A model generated the notes under the pieces. It saw only the letters and a program-made list of their open reading frames with translations, had not been told where the DNA came from and searched no databases. A stretch of 64,000 nucleotides of DNA from Corylus avellana (lineage: Eukaryota > Streptophyta > Magnoliopsida > Fagales > Betulaceae). Positions 12,141 through 23,923 of this stretch are shown in pieces; the stretch's first letter is position 1, and the number at the start of each line of letters is the position of its first letter. The position numbers were made by a program, and so were the translations under genes. The stretch is taken from NCBI RefSeq assembly GCF_901000735.1, contig NC_081547.1, positions 16,399,656 to 16,463,655 of the forward strand. The letters are read 5' to 3'.

Positions 12141-13932
12141 TTTTTTTTTTTTTTTTAAGAATCAATGAAATATACGAAGAATGACCAGAAGTATCCAAAA
12201 CCCAACACAACTTGAAGGAAGATTTTTTTTGGGATTTTTTTGGGTTCTAACCAAACTTTTGTAAGGGAGACCACTGAATGTTCAGTGTACTTACGAACCA
12301 CTGAACGTTCACTCTAGAAAAGTACACAGAACATTCACATGGGGACTGCAAAACGTCCGTTGACTAAATTTTCACCCACTCGGAAATGACCGAGCGTACG
12401 CCGTACAATCCTTGAACCATTGTGTAAACAGTGCACTGAAGATTCGCCCCAAGACCACCAAACGTTCGCTAACTTACAAGACTATCATCAGAGCACCCTC
12501 AAATTTTTCCAACCCTATAAATACCCTCCTCACACGGCCTTCTAAACCTCATTCTGCCCTATGAGCCTTAGAGAAACTCTGCTTTAGTGTCTTATGAGTT
12601 GTGAGAAGGAGAATGAAGGTTTTCTTAGAGATTCTTCCCTTAGAGAGGTAACCATCTTAACTTAGCTTGTTCTTTACCTAGTTGTTATGCTGGTTAAGTG
12701 TTTTCCATAGCTTGTTTGCTAGTTTTGGGCTTATGTCGTTGTTTTATGTTTTAATCTTGGTTTAAGCGTGGGTTAGCATTTCAATCTTGTTGGACATATG
12801 TTATTATGCATGGAGATATTATTTTGGGTTAGGAATATGTTAGGAACCTTGTTGTGGCCTTAGAACTTGCGTAGAAGTGATTAGGAGCCTGTTTAGTTCG
12901 AAATGAGTTTTCTGCCCAGCAGAGAACGTTCGCACCCTTTTCGGCAAACATTCGGCTTCGAGCCCGAATATTCGCACCATCTGGATAGAATGTTTGGTGG
13001 CCAGGCAAAAACTCTAATTTGGGCATTTTTAGGTTTATGACTTGTTTTAGTTCAACTAGAGGGCTAATAATAGTTTGCACATATTTAAAGAGTGAGGAAC
13101 ATTGTGAGGAATACTTGGAGGAGCCTTACAACTCAAGTGAGTACAAACTCATATGAATACTTGTTGTTACTTTTCCCTGCATTGCACGACTATTTTATGT
13201 GCATCAAGACATGCATCTTTACAACTCTCATGAAATACATTTTGATTTACTATGGACTCTATTTTGTGAAAACATGTGTTACTTAAACAAGATAATGAAC
13301 ATGGTAAGATTTGTAAAAGCATGCATGTAAAAGACGGATACGACTAATTGCATCGTATGGCATTGTAAACCGGTACAAACGGAATAACGGCCATGGGTTT
13401 ACTATACATGTTAACTCTATGGTCAAATGTGTGTGTGTGTTATATAAGCCTTAGATCCAATGGTTGTTTCGTGACTGGCATAGACATGTTTGATTGGCGG
13501 GTCACTATAGAATTTACATTATTAGTAGCGTGGGCCACCCGAAGTCAGACTCAGTCGGGCTGCTAGTTATGAACCGTAGAGTGCAATATATGGAATACCG
13601 GTATTGTATTACAGGTCCCTCGGGACAGCGCCAACCCTGCCAAGAATGGGTAATATCTCGGGTGCACCATACAGTTTGAACTATGATTTGATTCTCATGA
13701 TTATAGCATATACTATAACTATATTGCATTCATGATAAACTATAAACCTATAATGCTACATGTGGTTTAACAACAAATGAGTTCATCATCAAATGACATG
13801 TGCATCGTGTGCATTTTTACTCACTAAGCTGTCAAACTTACTATTGTTTCATTTTCCCTCTATTGTGTATATTTGCGCTATTTAGCTAGCTTAGCCGAGG
13901 ATAGACCCAAGGAGGCATTTGGTCATTATAAA
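12141..13932. mobile_element. Decayed LTR-retrotransposon remnants
   Basis: The stretch 12250-12740 is a diverged copy of the GAACGTTCG-type LTR seen at 5030-5240 and 7874-8187, including TATAAAT at 12516-12522. Two poly-T tracts (12141-12156 and 12222-12240) suggest short retroposed pieces. The stretch 12740-13900 holds further AACGTTCG/AACATTCG-rich sequence, a (GT)n run near 13428-13440 and no recognisable protein domain. Confidence 0.5.
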
Positions 13933-15384
13933 GTGGTCCATCAAACTACCAAATTGTGTCAAAAATGCAACTTCTTAATTTTATTCCTATAATATCCCTA
14001 TTCTTTTTAAAAATTTGAAATAAAACAAAATTAATAAAATTAATAAAACAAAAAACAAAAAAATTAAGTTATTATTTTTTTTTTAAAAAAAAAAAATTAG
14101 GAAAGGGGAGGTTGATGAGTAACAAATATTGCATATTTGAGGCCTTTAATTTACATTTGTTAATCTTTTAGCCGTGTTATAATCTAATGCTTTGTATTAG
14201 TTTTGTGTTTTTAGTGTTTTGCAGGTTGCTAAAGGAAAACTGCAGGTTTAACGTGAAAAATGCAAAGTTTGTAAGAAAGCACACTTTGAGAAGACTTAGA
14301 TGATGTGGTCAAGTTTAACCAAATCAAGGAAATGATTAAATAAGAATTTCTCTAATTGGAGTCAAAATCAGATTGGATTAAATTTCAGATTCTACACACG
14401 TCTCAGTATTTTGACCATAACTTTCTGTTAAAGTATCAGATTGAGGTGAAACTAGCGGCATTCAAAAGATAACTCAAAATAATACAAATTAATTTGAAAT
14501 ATGATTCTCCTAATTCAAATGTTTACTATGCCAAAATTGTCCCGCAATATAAGAACGCAAATCTGGACGAATCCTATTCCGATTTGTACTAGGATTGCTT
14601 CCTAATTTTACTAGGAGATTGAAGTAAGATTTTTTGGGATTCCTAGGACTTCTAGGGTTTGTTTGTTCTCTATAAATAGACCCCTAAGCTTCAAAAAAGA
14701 AGAGGAGGCTACAGAGGCTGCTTAGTACGAAATTTTCAGAGTAGTTCTCCTTTTCAATGAAGAGCAACCTTGTTTTAGTGTAAGTTAATATTATCCGATT
14801 TTATTAAGTTTTAATATTTCAATTGTTCTACTTCAAATCAATTATTGAGATGATTCTTAGATATCTTTTGTGATTTACGGATTCATTTGATGATTTGAGA
14901 TAGTTTCATTAAATTGATTGGTTGGGTCTTTATTTATCAAAGTATTGGATATGCATTGTGTTTCGTTCTACAGATACATTCGATGATTTGGTTTAAATTG
15001 GATATCTCTTGCGATTTATGAATACATCTGATGATTTAATTTAAACTGGATATCTTTTGTGATTTGTGCAAAAAACGGATTTAGTGAATGACTTGATTAA
15101 TTTTTGAAGCATATTAAAACATACATAAGATTTTTATTGTGAGAACTTCAGATGATATTGATGAACATGAAACATGTTGCTATGATTTGGAGAGTGTGGA
15201 TTCCAAAACCTTAGTACCTTATCTTAGTTGATTAATTTAATTTTATTTAGTTTACTTTTTGTTTTCAAAACCAAAAATCCACTCCTCTTTTGGAATTAGG
15301 TTATGATTTAATTAGTTTAGATATAAATTTAGTTTTGAACAACACGATTCACTGTGGGTTCGACCTCCCACTTTCATCCCTATA
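13933..15384 (+). repeat. First copy of a ~1.5-kb duplicated block (LTR plus flank)
   Basis: This block matches 15485-17012 nearly base for base. It differs in homopolymer lengths, a few substitutions and a ~75-bp segment missing here (present at about 16309-16384). It contains an LTR starting TGATGAGTAACAAATATTGC at 14113 and is cut off by the scaffold gap. The arrangement suggests the two ends of the gap are the same locus (allelic or overlapping contigs). Confidence 0.85.
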
Positions 15385-15484
15385 NNNNNNNNNNNNNNNN
15401 NNNNNNNNNNNNNNNNNNNNNNNNNNNNNNNNNNNNNNNNNNNNNNNNNNNNNNNNNNNNNNNNNNNNNNNNNNNNNNNNNNNN
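15385..15484. other. Assembly gap, 100 N
   Basis: Exactly 100 N, the conventional length for a gap of unknown size. An open frame drawn across it (15290-15544) is meaningless. Confidence 0.98.
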
Positions 15485-17059
15485 GTGGTCCATCAAACTA
15501 CCAAATTGTGTCAAAAATGCAACTTCTTAATTTTATTCCTATAATATCCCTATTCTTTTTAAAAATTGAAATTAAAAAAAAAATTAATAAAATTAAGAAA
15601 ACAAAAAACAAAAAAATTAAGTTATTATTTTTTAAAAAAAAAAAAAAAATTAGGAAAGGGGAGGTTGATGAGTACCAAATATTGCATATTTGAGGCCTTT
15701 AATCAACATTTGTTAATCTTTTAGCCGTGTTATAATCTAATGCTTTGTATTAGTTTTGTGTTTTTAGTGTTTTGCAGGTTGCTAAAGGAAAACTGCGGGT
15801 TTAACGTGAAAAATGCAAAGTTTGTAAGAAAGCACACTTTGAGAAGACTTAGATGATGTGGTCAAGTTTAACCAAATCAAGGAAATGATTAAATAAGAAT
15901 TTCTCTAATTGGAGTCAAAATCAGATTGGATTAAATTTCAGATTCTACACACGTCTCAGTATTTTGACCATAACTTTCTGTTAAAGTATCAGATTGAGGT
16001 GAAACTAGCGGCATTCAAAAGATAACTCAAAATAATACAAATTAATTTGAAATATGATTCTCCTAATTCAAATGTTTACTATGCCAAAATTGTCCCGCAA
16101 TATAAGAACGCAAATCTGGACGAATCCTATTCCGATTTGTACTAGGATTGCTTCCTAATTTTACTAGGAGATTGAAGTAAGATTTTTTGGGATTCCTAGG
16201 ACTTCTAGGGTTTGTTTGTTCTCTATAAATAGACCCCTAAGCTTCAAAAAAGAAGAGGAGGCTACAGAGGCTGCTTAGTACGAAATTTTCAGAGTAGTTC
16301 TCCTTTTAGATTAGTTTTTCTTTTATTTTTTCATAGTCATGTGTAACTAAATTCTCAACTATGGTTGATGATGAAGCCTCATCAATGAAGAGCAACCTTG
16401 TTTTAGTGTAAGTTAATATTATCCGATTTTATTAAGTTTTAATATTTCAATTGTTCTACTTCAAATCAATTATTGAGATGATTCTTAGATATCTTTTGTG
16501 ATTTACGGATTCATTTGATGATTTGAGATAGTTTCATTAAATTGATTGGTTGGGTCTTTATTTATCAAAGTATTGGATATGCATTGTGTTTCGTTCTACA
16601 GATACATTCGATGATTTGGTTTAAATTGGATATCTCTTGCGATTTATGAATACATCTGATGATTTAATTTAAACTGGATATCTTTTGTGATTTGTGCAAA
16701 AAACGGATTTAGTGAATGACTTGATTAATTTTTGAAGCATATTAAAACATACATAAGATTTTTATTGTGAGAACTTCAGATGATATTGATGAACATGAAA
16801 CATGTTGCTATGATTTGGAGAGTGTGGATTCCAAAACCTTAGTACCTTATCTTAGTTGATTAATTTAATTTTATTTAGTTTACTTTTTGTTTTCAAAACC
16901 AAAAATCCACTCCTCTTTTGGAATTAGGTTATGATTTAATTAGTTTAGATATAAATTTAGTTTTGAACAACACGATTCACTGTGGGTTCGACCTCCCACT
17001 TTCATCCCTATATTGCAAAACGATTCGTGCACTTACGAAAATATTAAAATTTCACAACA
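15485..17059 (+). mobile_element. Second copy of the duplicated block, with a complete solo LTR
   Basis: The LTR runs from TGATGAGTACC (15666) to TTTCACAACA (17059), 1394 bp. It carries TATAAATAG near 16225, internal GATATCTTTTGTGATTT/TGATGATTT repeats (about 16485-16720) and the conserved 3' module GTGGGTTCGACCTCCCACTT (16982-17001). The flanking 5-mers are GAGGT and GTGGT (one mismatch), compatible with a decayed target duplication. The 15485-15665 flank ends in A-rich DNA. No internal retrotransposon region follows, so this is a solo LTR. Confidence 0.75.
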
Positions 17060-17320
17060 GTGGTAGCCGAGTGCCATCCCTGACCACCCCAGATGTGGTT
17101 GGCGAGCTGCTCAAAGGTGGCCGGGGGTGGTGCGCGGCCTGCCCCCATTGGCTAGGGGTGGCTCGTAGGCCACCCCTTTCCTTTTTTCATTTTTTTTCTT
17201 TTAAAAATAAAAGAAATAATAAATTTTTTTAGTTTAATATATTTCTTTTAAAAATTTTGTTAAATTATTTATTTATTTTAATGTTTTAATCAATTTTTGT
17301 TCAACTTCATTTTTTTATTC

Positions 17321-17357
<37 letters not shown>

Positions 17358-17534
17358 ACTCCTCTCCTCTGCCACTACTAACGCATGCATGCTCTTGCAA
17401 TCTCCTTAATTAATTTCTTATGTTTTTTAAAATAAATTTAATATTTTACATTGATGAATTTTATGAACCTTCAAATTAATTTTAAGAACTGAAATTTCGA
17501 TGACAAAATTTTTATAAGAGGGGGAGAACATGAT
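17060..17534. other. Spacer with (AT)n microsatellite
   Basis: Contains a GC-rich patch (17090-17180, GTGGCCGGGGGTGG-like) followed by very AT-rich DNA with an AT run at about 17324-17355. The patch resembles the ends of plant MITE-like repeats, but no inverted partner was found. No gene is seen. Confidence 0.5.
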
Positions 17535-17539
17535 ACCCC

Positions 17540-18987
17540 TGTTGTGCCAAATACTACCTAAATTAATAGATAATATTTAGTACATTTTACTCGCAAATGT
17601 ACAAGACCAAACGATAGTATAGTGCAATACGTACGAGATTGATCCCACGAGGATTGTTGATTTTGTATTAGAATTGATAAAAATATCAAATTGTCACTAA
17701 ATTGATATTGTGAAAAAGAAATAAAAAGATATAAAGATAAATGAAATGGTAAAGGCATGGCTTTAATGTCCACCAATAATCATACTTAGATAATATAACA
17801 ATATGCCAATGATCCAATCATATTATGAATACTTAATGTTTGCCAACCTAAGGGTATGAGTGTCTACTCCTTAAACTATTGATTTCCTTAAGCAACAAAT
17901 TAGGCATGGTGTCCTACTCAAATTCTTTTCTTTCTTAAAAGATTTAGCATGGATGTCTACTAAGTTGTTATTTAACAAAGCATAAATTTGTAGAAATCGA
18001 CAAACACATGAGGCATAGGGCATGGGTGTCTACTCCCGGTTCCCCACGTTGATTAACCAAGAACCTGGTGTGGATTTCTTTTGTTACTCTTATTAAACCT
18101 AAGACTCAATCATCCAAATTGATTTAATTAAATAGTCTATACCACATGCATATAATGGTCAATCACATACATATGATGAATTCAAAAAAAAAGGAATTAA
18201 TCAAGTTAAGTAACACAATATGATTATCACAAAGGCGTCAATATTGAAATATTAAATAAACATAATTAGGACTTCAATCTAGCCCTCCTTAAGAGTTAGT
18301 TACACGTAATTAAAATAAAACTAAAAAGAAAAGGGAAAGAAGGAACCGAAAACTGCTCCTAGAAGTAGCCTCCAATTCCTTTCCCCAAAGTTGTCTCTTT
18401 AAAATTGTCTATTGAATTGTGAGGCTTAGAGGTCTATTTATAGGGCTTAGGAGAGTCCTAAAAGCCTTAGTAATCCTAGGAAATTCGGAGATTTGAGTCC
18501 TAGTCTAACTAGGATAAAGAAAACCTAAGTCTAAATCGGAATAGAATTTGTCCAGAATTACGTTCCTATCTTGTGGGGTGATTTTGGCATAGTGGCGCTC
18601 CGAATTAGGAAAATTCTATTTCACAACAATATGTAGAATTTTGAAATTTCTTATCAATACCACTTGAATCACCTCAATTGGATACTTGATATGAAAGTTA
18701 TGGTCAAAATACTGAGACATGTGCAAAATCCAATTTGAGAAATTCCGATTTAATCCTTTTCTTTATTTGATTAAACTTAACCATGATTGGTTAAGCTTAA
18801 CCATATCTTCTAGGTCTTCCCAATTTGCCTCTTAAGCTTGGAACTTTTCTGGAAACGTTTTCTTTTCTTTCATAAACCTATAAAACAAAGAAAATACAAA
18901 AGAAAATAAAATAGCATAAACTAACAAAATTAAGGAATTAACAAATATAAGTTAAGGGCTAAAATATGAATATTTTGGCACTTATCA
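17540..18987 (-). repeat. 3' LTR of the 17540-23923 element
   Basis: On the minus strand it starts TGATAAGTGCCAAAATATTC and ends GTATTTGGCACAACA. A TATAAATAG box (plus-strand CTATTTATA) lies near 18433-18441. GGGTGTCTACTC-type motifs recur four times at about 17845-18035. Confidence 0.92.
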
Positions 18988-19002
18988 CACCTCCAAACTT
19001 AC
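18988..19002 (-). promoter_or_regulatory. Polypurine tract before the 3' LTR
   Basis: Minus strand reads AAGTTTGGAGGTG directly before TGATAAGTGCC. Family knowledge: this tract primes plus-strand DNA synthesis. Equivalent AAGTTTGAGGGTG and GTTCGGGGGTATTT lie before the LTRs at 32722 and 26490. Confidence 0.75.
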
Positions 19003-20389
19003 ATATTGCTAGTCCCTTAGCAATACAAAACTAAAAACAAAATGAAAAACCGAAAACAAAAAGATAAATCCATCTTTCGTGGGGTGTTCGATTGCATTTA
19101 GCATGTGCAACAAGCCTTTTAAACCCTTAGGAATTTCCTAGAGGACGAGTGAAGTCTCATGAGGGTTTTTCAGAAATGTTACCCATAAACAGTATGCACA
19201 AGTACATGTTATTCAAAAATTAAGGTATCACTCTAAACCATGATTCTCATTCATTAGCAAGCTTAAAAAGATCAACTTCATCCTCACAATGAATTGGAAT
19301 TTTTAAAATTTAATCACTTACAAAAGACATGCTAAGGCATCACAAGTTCGAAATAGTGTAAAGTGAACTAGCACATAAATATGAAGGTTCCAATTATTTC
19401 CAATGTGCAATGTCTCAATATCTCATAGTTCACTGAAATCCCTATTAGAATGAACAACAATGACATTTTTTTTTTTTTTTTTGGTCAGGTTGTGCAATGC
19501 TTGGTTCCCTTATGCTTTCTAATTGACTCATGTAACGAGTGTTAAGTCAATGACTCCCAAACCAAATGGTTTTAGGGCATTAGGTGTAGAGACACCCTTA
19601 GGACTTACGAACTTGAGCCAAAAAGGCTACGAAACCAAACTAACCATGACATGAACCAAATCAAAATTCTTCACATTTTGACGTGAACACTCAATGCTTT
19701 GAGGCAAGAGGTCCAGTTACTTAGTGAAAAGCTTATCAATGATCATATATATTTTTTTCTTTTTATCACATATATATATGCCAAAGTATCCATCTAATAA
19801 ATCATTCAGTTTCACCCAAGACATAGAAACATACATATCAGACTTCATGTTATACCTCACAAATTATGTGCTAATGTGCTTGTATAAGATCTGATCAAAC
19901 ATGTAAATTCTCAACTATCCTAAGCAAGTAACCAAACTGCAAAACACAATTATCAAATCATGTGTTCAAAATTTTAAGCTCACCAATGAAATTAATTCAC
20001 AATTTTTAAGATCAACCAAAATTTTAAGGCAAACATGAACATGCAAATATATATATATATTTTTGTTCTTTTTTTTTTCACAATCAACGAAAATAAAATA
20101 AAACTGGGACAAAGTGTGTGTAAAGTGTCTCCCATACCCCAAAACTTAAATTACACATTGTCCCCAATGTGTGTATAACATGGAAAGATCTTACTTGGGA
20201 GATGGATGACATGTTTGGAATGGTATGGCTCATAGCACACTCCCAAACTTGAATTTAAGCACATTTGTCCCTACAAAACAAAATACTAAAATAACAACGG
20301 AAAACAAAAATAACTAAAAATAAAAATAAAATAAATAAACTAGGAAATAAAAAGGATATGTTGTGGGGTGCCTCCCATGAGCGCTAAGT

Positions 20390-22099
20390 TTAACGTCTTC
20401 GGCCAGACTGTGGCACTTTAAACTTGAAGCACCAATCTTTCTTTCTCTTGCACCAAAGGGAATGAATCTTTTCTGTTGCAAGATGCTTCTAAATGTCTAT
20501 AGATCGGGGAGGACCATTTTGAGTTTTCTCCAACAGTTTCTCATCCAGGAGGGAATCATGAACTGGATAATACTTAGGGAATTCATCTATCTTGATGTCC
20601 TCAATTTGCTCATCACTTAACCCCAACAGACTTCTCTCTTGGATTCTTAGTAATTCGGGAATAGGAGTTGATATTGAAGAAGTCTCAGTGCTCTCTTCCT
20701 TTTTCCAATGTAGCTACTCTAGAACCTCAGTTTGCTCATCTTCTTCTTCCACCTTGTTGTTCTTAGGAGTGGAATCCAATAAGGCCCCATCTTGCTTATG
20801 TATCATGTCAAGGTCCAGATCAAATTCATACTGAGCAAAGTGCTCTTCCAATGGATCTTCCAGACTTGGCTCACTAAACATCTCAGCTTGCTTGAGGAAC
20901 TTGGCAAGATCCATGTCAAACTCAAATTGATCAAAACGCTCATTCAATGGATCCTCAAGACTTGGCTTATTAGAAATCTCAGCATACTCAAGTAGCTTGT
21001 CGAGGTCAAGGTCACTTCCAAATTCATCAAAGCACTCTCCCAAAGGATCCTTAAGACTTGGCTCATTAGAAGTTTCAGCATGCTCAAGTAGCTTGTCCAG
21101 GTCTAGGTCACCTCCAATTGGATTAAAACACTCTCCCCTTAGATCCTCAAGACTTGGCTCATAAAAACTCTCCTCAACAGTTTCTTCATTCCCAGGTGTG
21201 GTGGTTGTTTGCTCATGATAGTAAGTGCACTCATCCTCCATGTAGTGCTCATTAGGATTGGCCACCAACTGTCTTTGACACTCTTCTTCTTCTTCTTTAA
21301 GTATATCTGATATTTGCTTGAAGTGATCCTCTGTCTTGGCCATGGTGGATTGCAATGGTTGATTACAGGCCTTGTTGTGGCTAAGAAAAGCTGACAATGT
21401 TTCTTCTAAACTAGCATGCGCTTCTTCTAACGCAGAATTCTTCGAAGGAGGTATCTCTTCTTGGTGTTGTTGAGGTAGAGAGGAATATGAATAGTCATAT
21501 ATGGGAGATGGTTCCTCTTCATGAGCTATTATCTTGAAAATTGATTGCCTTAGACTAGGACTAAGACATGAATATGATTGACCATAGAACTGTGGAGATT
21601 GCTCCTCGTCCTCCATATAATGTCCATGAAGAGTGGTAACTGACTAACTTTGGGGCGCTTTCTTTTTGAGAAAATCTGTTCCTTGTGTACAGTGGGCCTC
21701 CGTCCTTTTAACTAATTTCAAATGAGAGTTTTTCATCTCCTCAATTGCTGAACTGATCATAGCTAATGTATTTTCAGAAAACTCAAGAGGATGTGGTTCA
21801 GCTTGATATTGCTGTTGTGGAGCTGATTGAGAGGAGTATGCATGATCATAGAATTGTTAATATGAGTGATGTTGCAGTCCATGAGATTGTGGAGCATGAA
21901 TTTCGGGAGCTCGAGCTTGCCGTGAGAGATTGGACTGTTGGCTCCATGTTGGGTTACAGAAATCAAAATAGCGGCCGTTCCTCAGTCTAGAGAACGATGT
22001 GTTCTTATGCCCCTTAAATTTGTTAGAAATTTGTCTCATTATAAGACAATCTCTAACATGGTGATAAGGGTCATGGCATAAAGAACATGGTCCATGGGG
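20390..22099 (-). pseudogene. Decayed gag-like ORF with CCHC zinc knuckle and acidic 32-aa repeats
   Basis: A single minus-strand frame runs through here with no frameshift, broken by in-frame stops near 21857, 21644, 20714 and ~20505; it ends in TAA at 20390-20392. Near its start it reads CSLCHDPYHHVRDC (about 22087-22046), a textbook C-X2-C-X4-H-X4-C nucleocapsid knuckle, which supports an RNA-packaging gag relative. The longest uninterrupted stretch, 21616-20714 (300 codons), is highly acidic. It carries four tandem 32-residue repeats beginning EPSLEDLRGECF / EPSLKDPLGECF / KPSLEDPLNERF / EPSLEDPLEEHF (residues ~153-278, DNA 21160-20780). No pol domains follow. The frame starts in decayed sequence with a stop just upstream of the knuckle, so the original start is unknown. 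A related frame occurs at 30112-31368. Confidence 0.72.
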
Positions 22100-22424
22100 T
22101 GTCAGAATGCCTCCTCACATGTGTGAAATTAAAAATAAAATAACAAAAAGTTAAAATAAAAATGAGAATAAAAACAAAATTTTTTTAAAAAAACTTACTG
22201 ATATGCAGACTCGAATGGCCCTACATGAAACAAAAGAAAAAAAAAAATCAAATCTATAATTAGTGTAGTAACTGTGTTGCTCCCTGGATGTGCGATCGAT
22301 CGCCCTAGTTGGGCGCTCGAGCGCACCTCCACAGACAGAACATGAACGGCAGAAAAAACTAAAAAAATAGAAAAATTTGAAACAAAAAATTAAAAGAAAT
22401 TAAATTCCAAACAAAATCAAACAA

Positions 22425-22442
22425 TCACCGGCAACGGTGCGA
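22425..22442 (-). promoter_or_regulatory. Primer-binding site, tRNA-Asp-like
   Basis: Minus strand reads CGCACCGTTGCCGGTGA a few bases inside the 5' LTR end. It resembles the complement of the plant tRNA-Asp 3' end (TGGCGCCGTTGCCGGGGA) with a few mismatches. It would prime minus-strand DNA synthesis. Confidence 0.7.
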
Positions 22443-22448
22443 AAAACT

Positions 22449-23923
22449 TGTTGTGCCAAATACTACCTAAATTAATAGATAATATTTAATACGTTCTACT
22501 CGCAAGTGCACAAGATCAAACGATAGTATAGTGCAACAAGTACTTGATCGATCCCACGAGAATTGTTGATTTTGTTTTAGAATTGATAAAAATATCAAAT
22601 TATCACTAAATTGATATTATGAAAAAGAAATAAAAAGATATAAAGATAAATGAAAAGGTAAAGGTAGGGCTTTGATATCCACCACTAATCATACTTAGAT
22701 AATATAACAATATGTCAATGATCCAATCATATTATGAATACTTAATGTTTGCCAACCTAAGGGTATGGGTGTCTACTCCTTAAGCTATTGATTTCTCTAA
22801 GTAACAAATTAGGCAGGAGTGTCTACTCTATTTCTTTTATTTCTTAAAGGATTTAGTATGAGTGTCTATTAAGTTATTCTTTAACAAAGCATAAATTTGT
22901 GAAAATCGAGAAACACATGAGGCCTAGGGCATGGGTGTCTACTCCCGGTTCCCCATGTTATTAACCAAGAACCTGGTGTGGATTTCTTTTGTTACTCTTA
23001 TTAAACCTAGGACTCGATCATTCAAATTGATTTAATTAACTAGTCCATACCACATGCATATAATGGACAATCACATACATATGAGGAATTCAAGAAAACA
23101 TGAATTAATCAAGCTAAGCAACACAATATGATTATCATAAAGGCGCCAATATTGAAATATTAAATAAACATAATTAGGGCTTTAATCTAGCCCTCCTTAA
23201 GAGTTAGTTATACATAATTAAAGTAAAACTAAAAGGAAAAGGGAAAGAAAGAACCGAAAACTGCTCCTAGAAGTAGCCTCCAATTCCTCTGCCCAACGTT
23301 GTCTCCTTGAAATTGTCTATTGAATTGTGAGGCTTAGAGGTCTATTTATAGGGCTTAGGAGAGTCTAGAAGCCCTAGTAATCCTAGGAAATTAGGAGATT
23401 TAAGTCCTAGTCCAACTAGGATAAAGAAAACCTAAGTCCAAATCGGAATAAGATTCGTCCAAAATTGCATTCCTATGTTGTGGGGTGATTTTGGCATAGC
23501 AGCGATCCGAATTAGAAAATTCTATTGCACAATAATATGTATAATTTTGAGTTAGATTTCCAATGCCACTTGAATCACCTCAATCGGATATTTGAGATGA
23601 AAGTTATGATCAAAATACCAGGACATGTGCAGAATCCAATTTCGAATCCAATCCGATTTTGACTCCAATTTGAGAAATTCCGATCTAATCTTTTCCTTTA
23701 TTTGGTTAAACTTAACCATAATTGGTTAAGCTTAACCATATCTTCTAGGTCTTCCCAATTTGCCCTTTAAGCTTGTAACATTTCCGGAAACGCTTTCTTT
23801 TCATCCATAAACCTATAAAACAAAGAAAATACAAAAAGAAAATAAAATAGCATAAACTAACAAAACTAAGGAATTAACAAATATAAGTTAAGGGCTAAAA
23901 TATGAATATTTTGGCACTTATCA
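22449..23923 (-). repeat. 5' LTR of the 17540-23923 element
   Basis: It has the same ends as the 3' LTR. TATA box TATAAATA on the minus strand lies at 23350-23343, the likely element promoter. Repeated GGGTGTCTACTC-type units (about 22765-22945) lie downstream of it in the transcript. Confidence 0.92.

Larger units (their letters stand above)
17540..23923 (-). mobile_element. Complete non-autonomous LTR retrotransposon (LARD-like), minus strand
   Basis: The 6384-bp element runs on the minus strand from TGATAAGTGCC (23923) to GGCACAACA (17540). It is flanked by ACCCC at 17535-17539 and 23924-23928, a perfect 5-bp target duplication. The 1475-bp 5' LTR and 1448-bp 3' LTR are about 90% alike by eye, so the insertion is not recent. 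Next to the 5' LTR is a tRNA-Asp-like primer site, and next to the 3' LTR a polypurine tract. The 3.46-kb interior holds only a decayed gag-like frame. No protease, integrase, RT or RNase H was seen, so mobility would have needed an autonomous Ty3/gypsy-type partner. The tRNA-Asp-like primer fits the Athila/Tat part of that superfamily; this is inference from general knowledge. Confidence 0.92.

Noticed and set aside
15290..15544. Open frame crossing N sequence
   Set aside because: It spans an unknown-size gap; the coding part is LTR sequence seen again at 16918.
20714..21616. A host gene for an acidic 300-residue protein
   Set aside because: It lies between two LTRs with a verified target duplication and is in frame with a CCHC knuckle, so it is element-derived.
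22425..22442. Possible tRNA-Asp gene
   Set aside because: Only the 3'-end complement of the tRNA is present, next to an LTR, so it is a primer-binding site.
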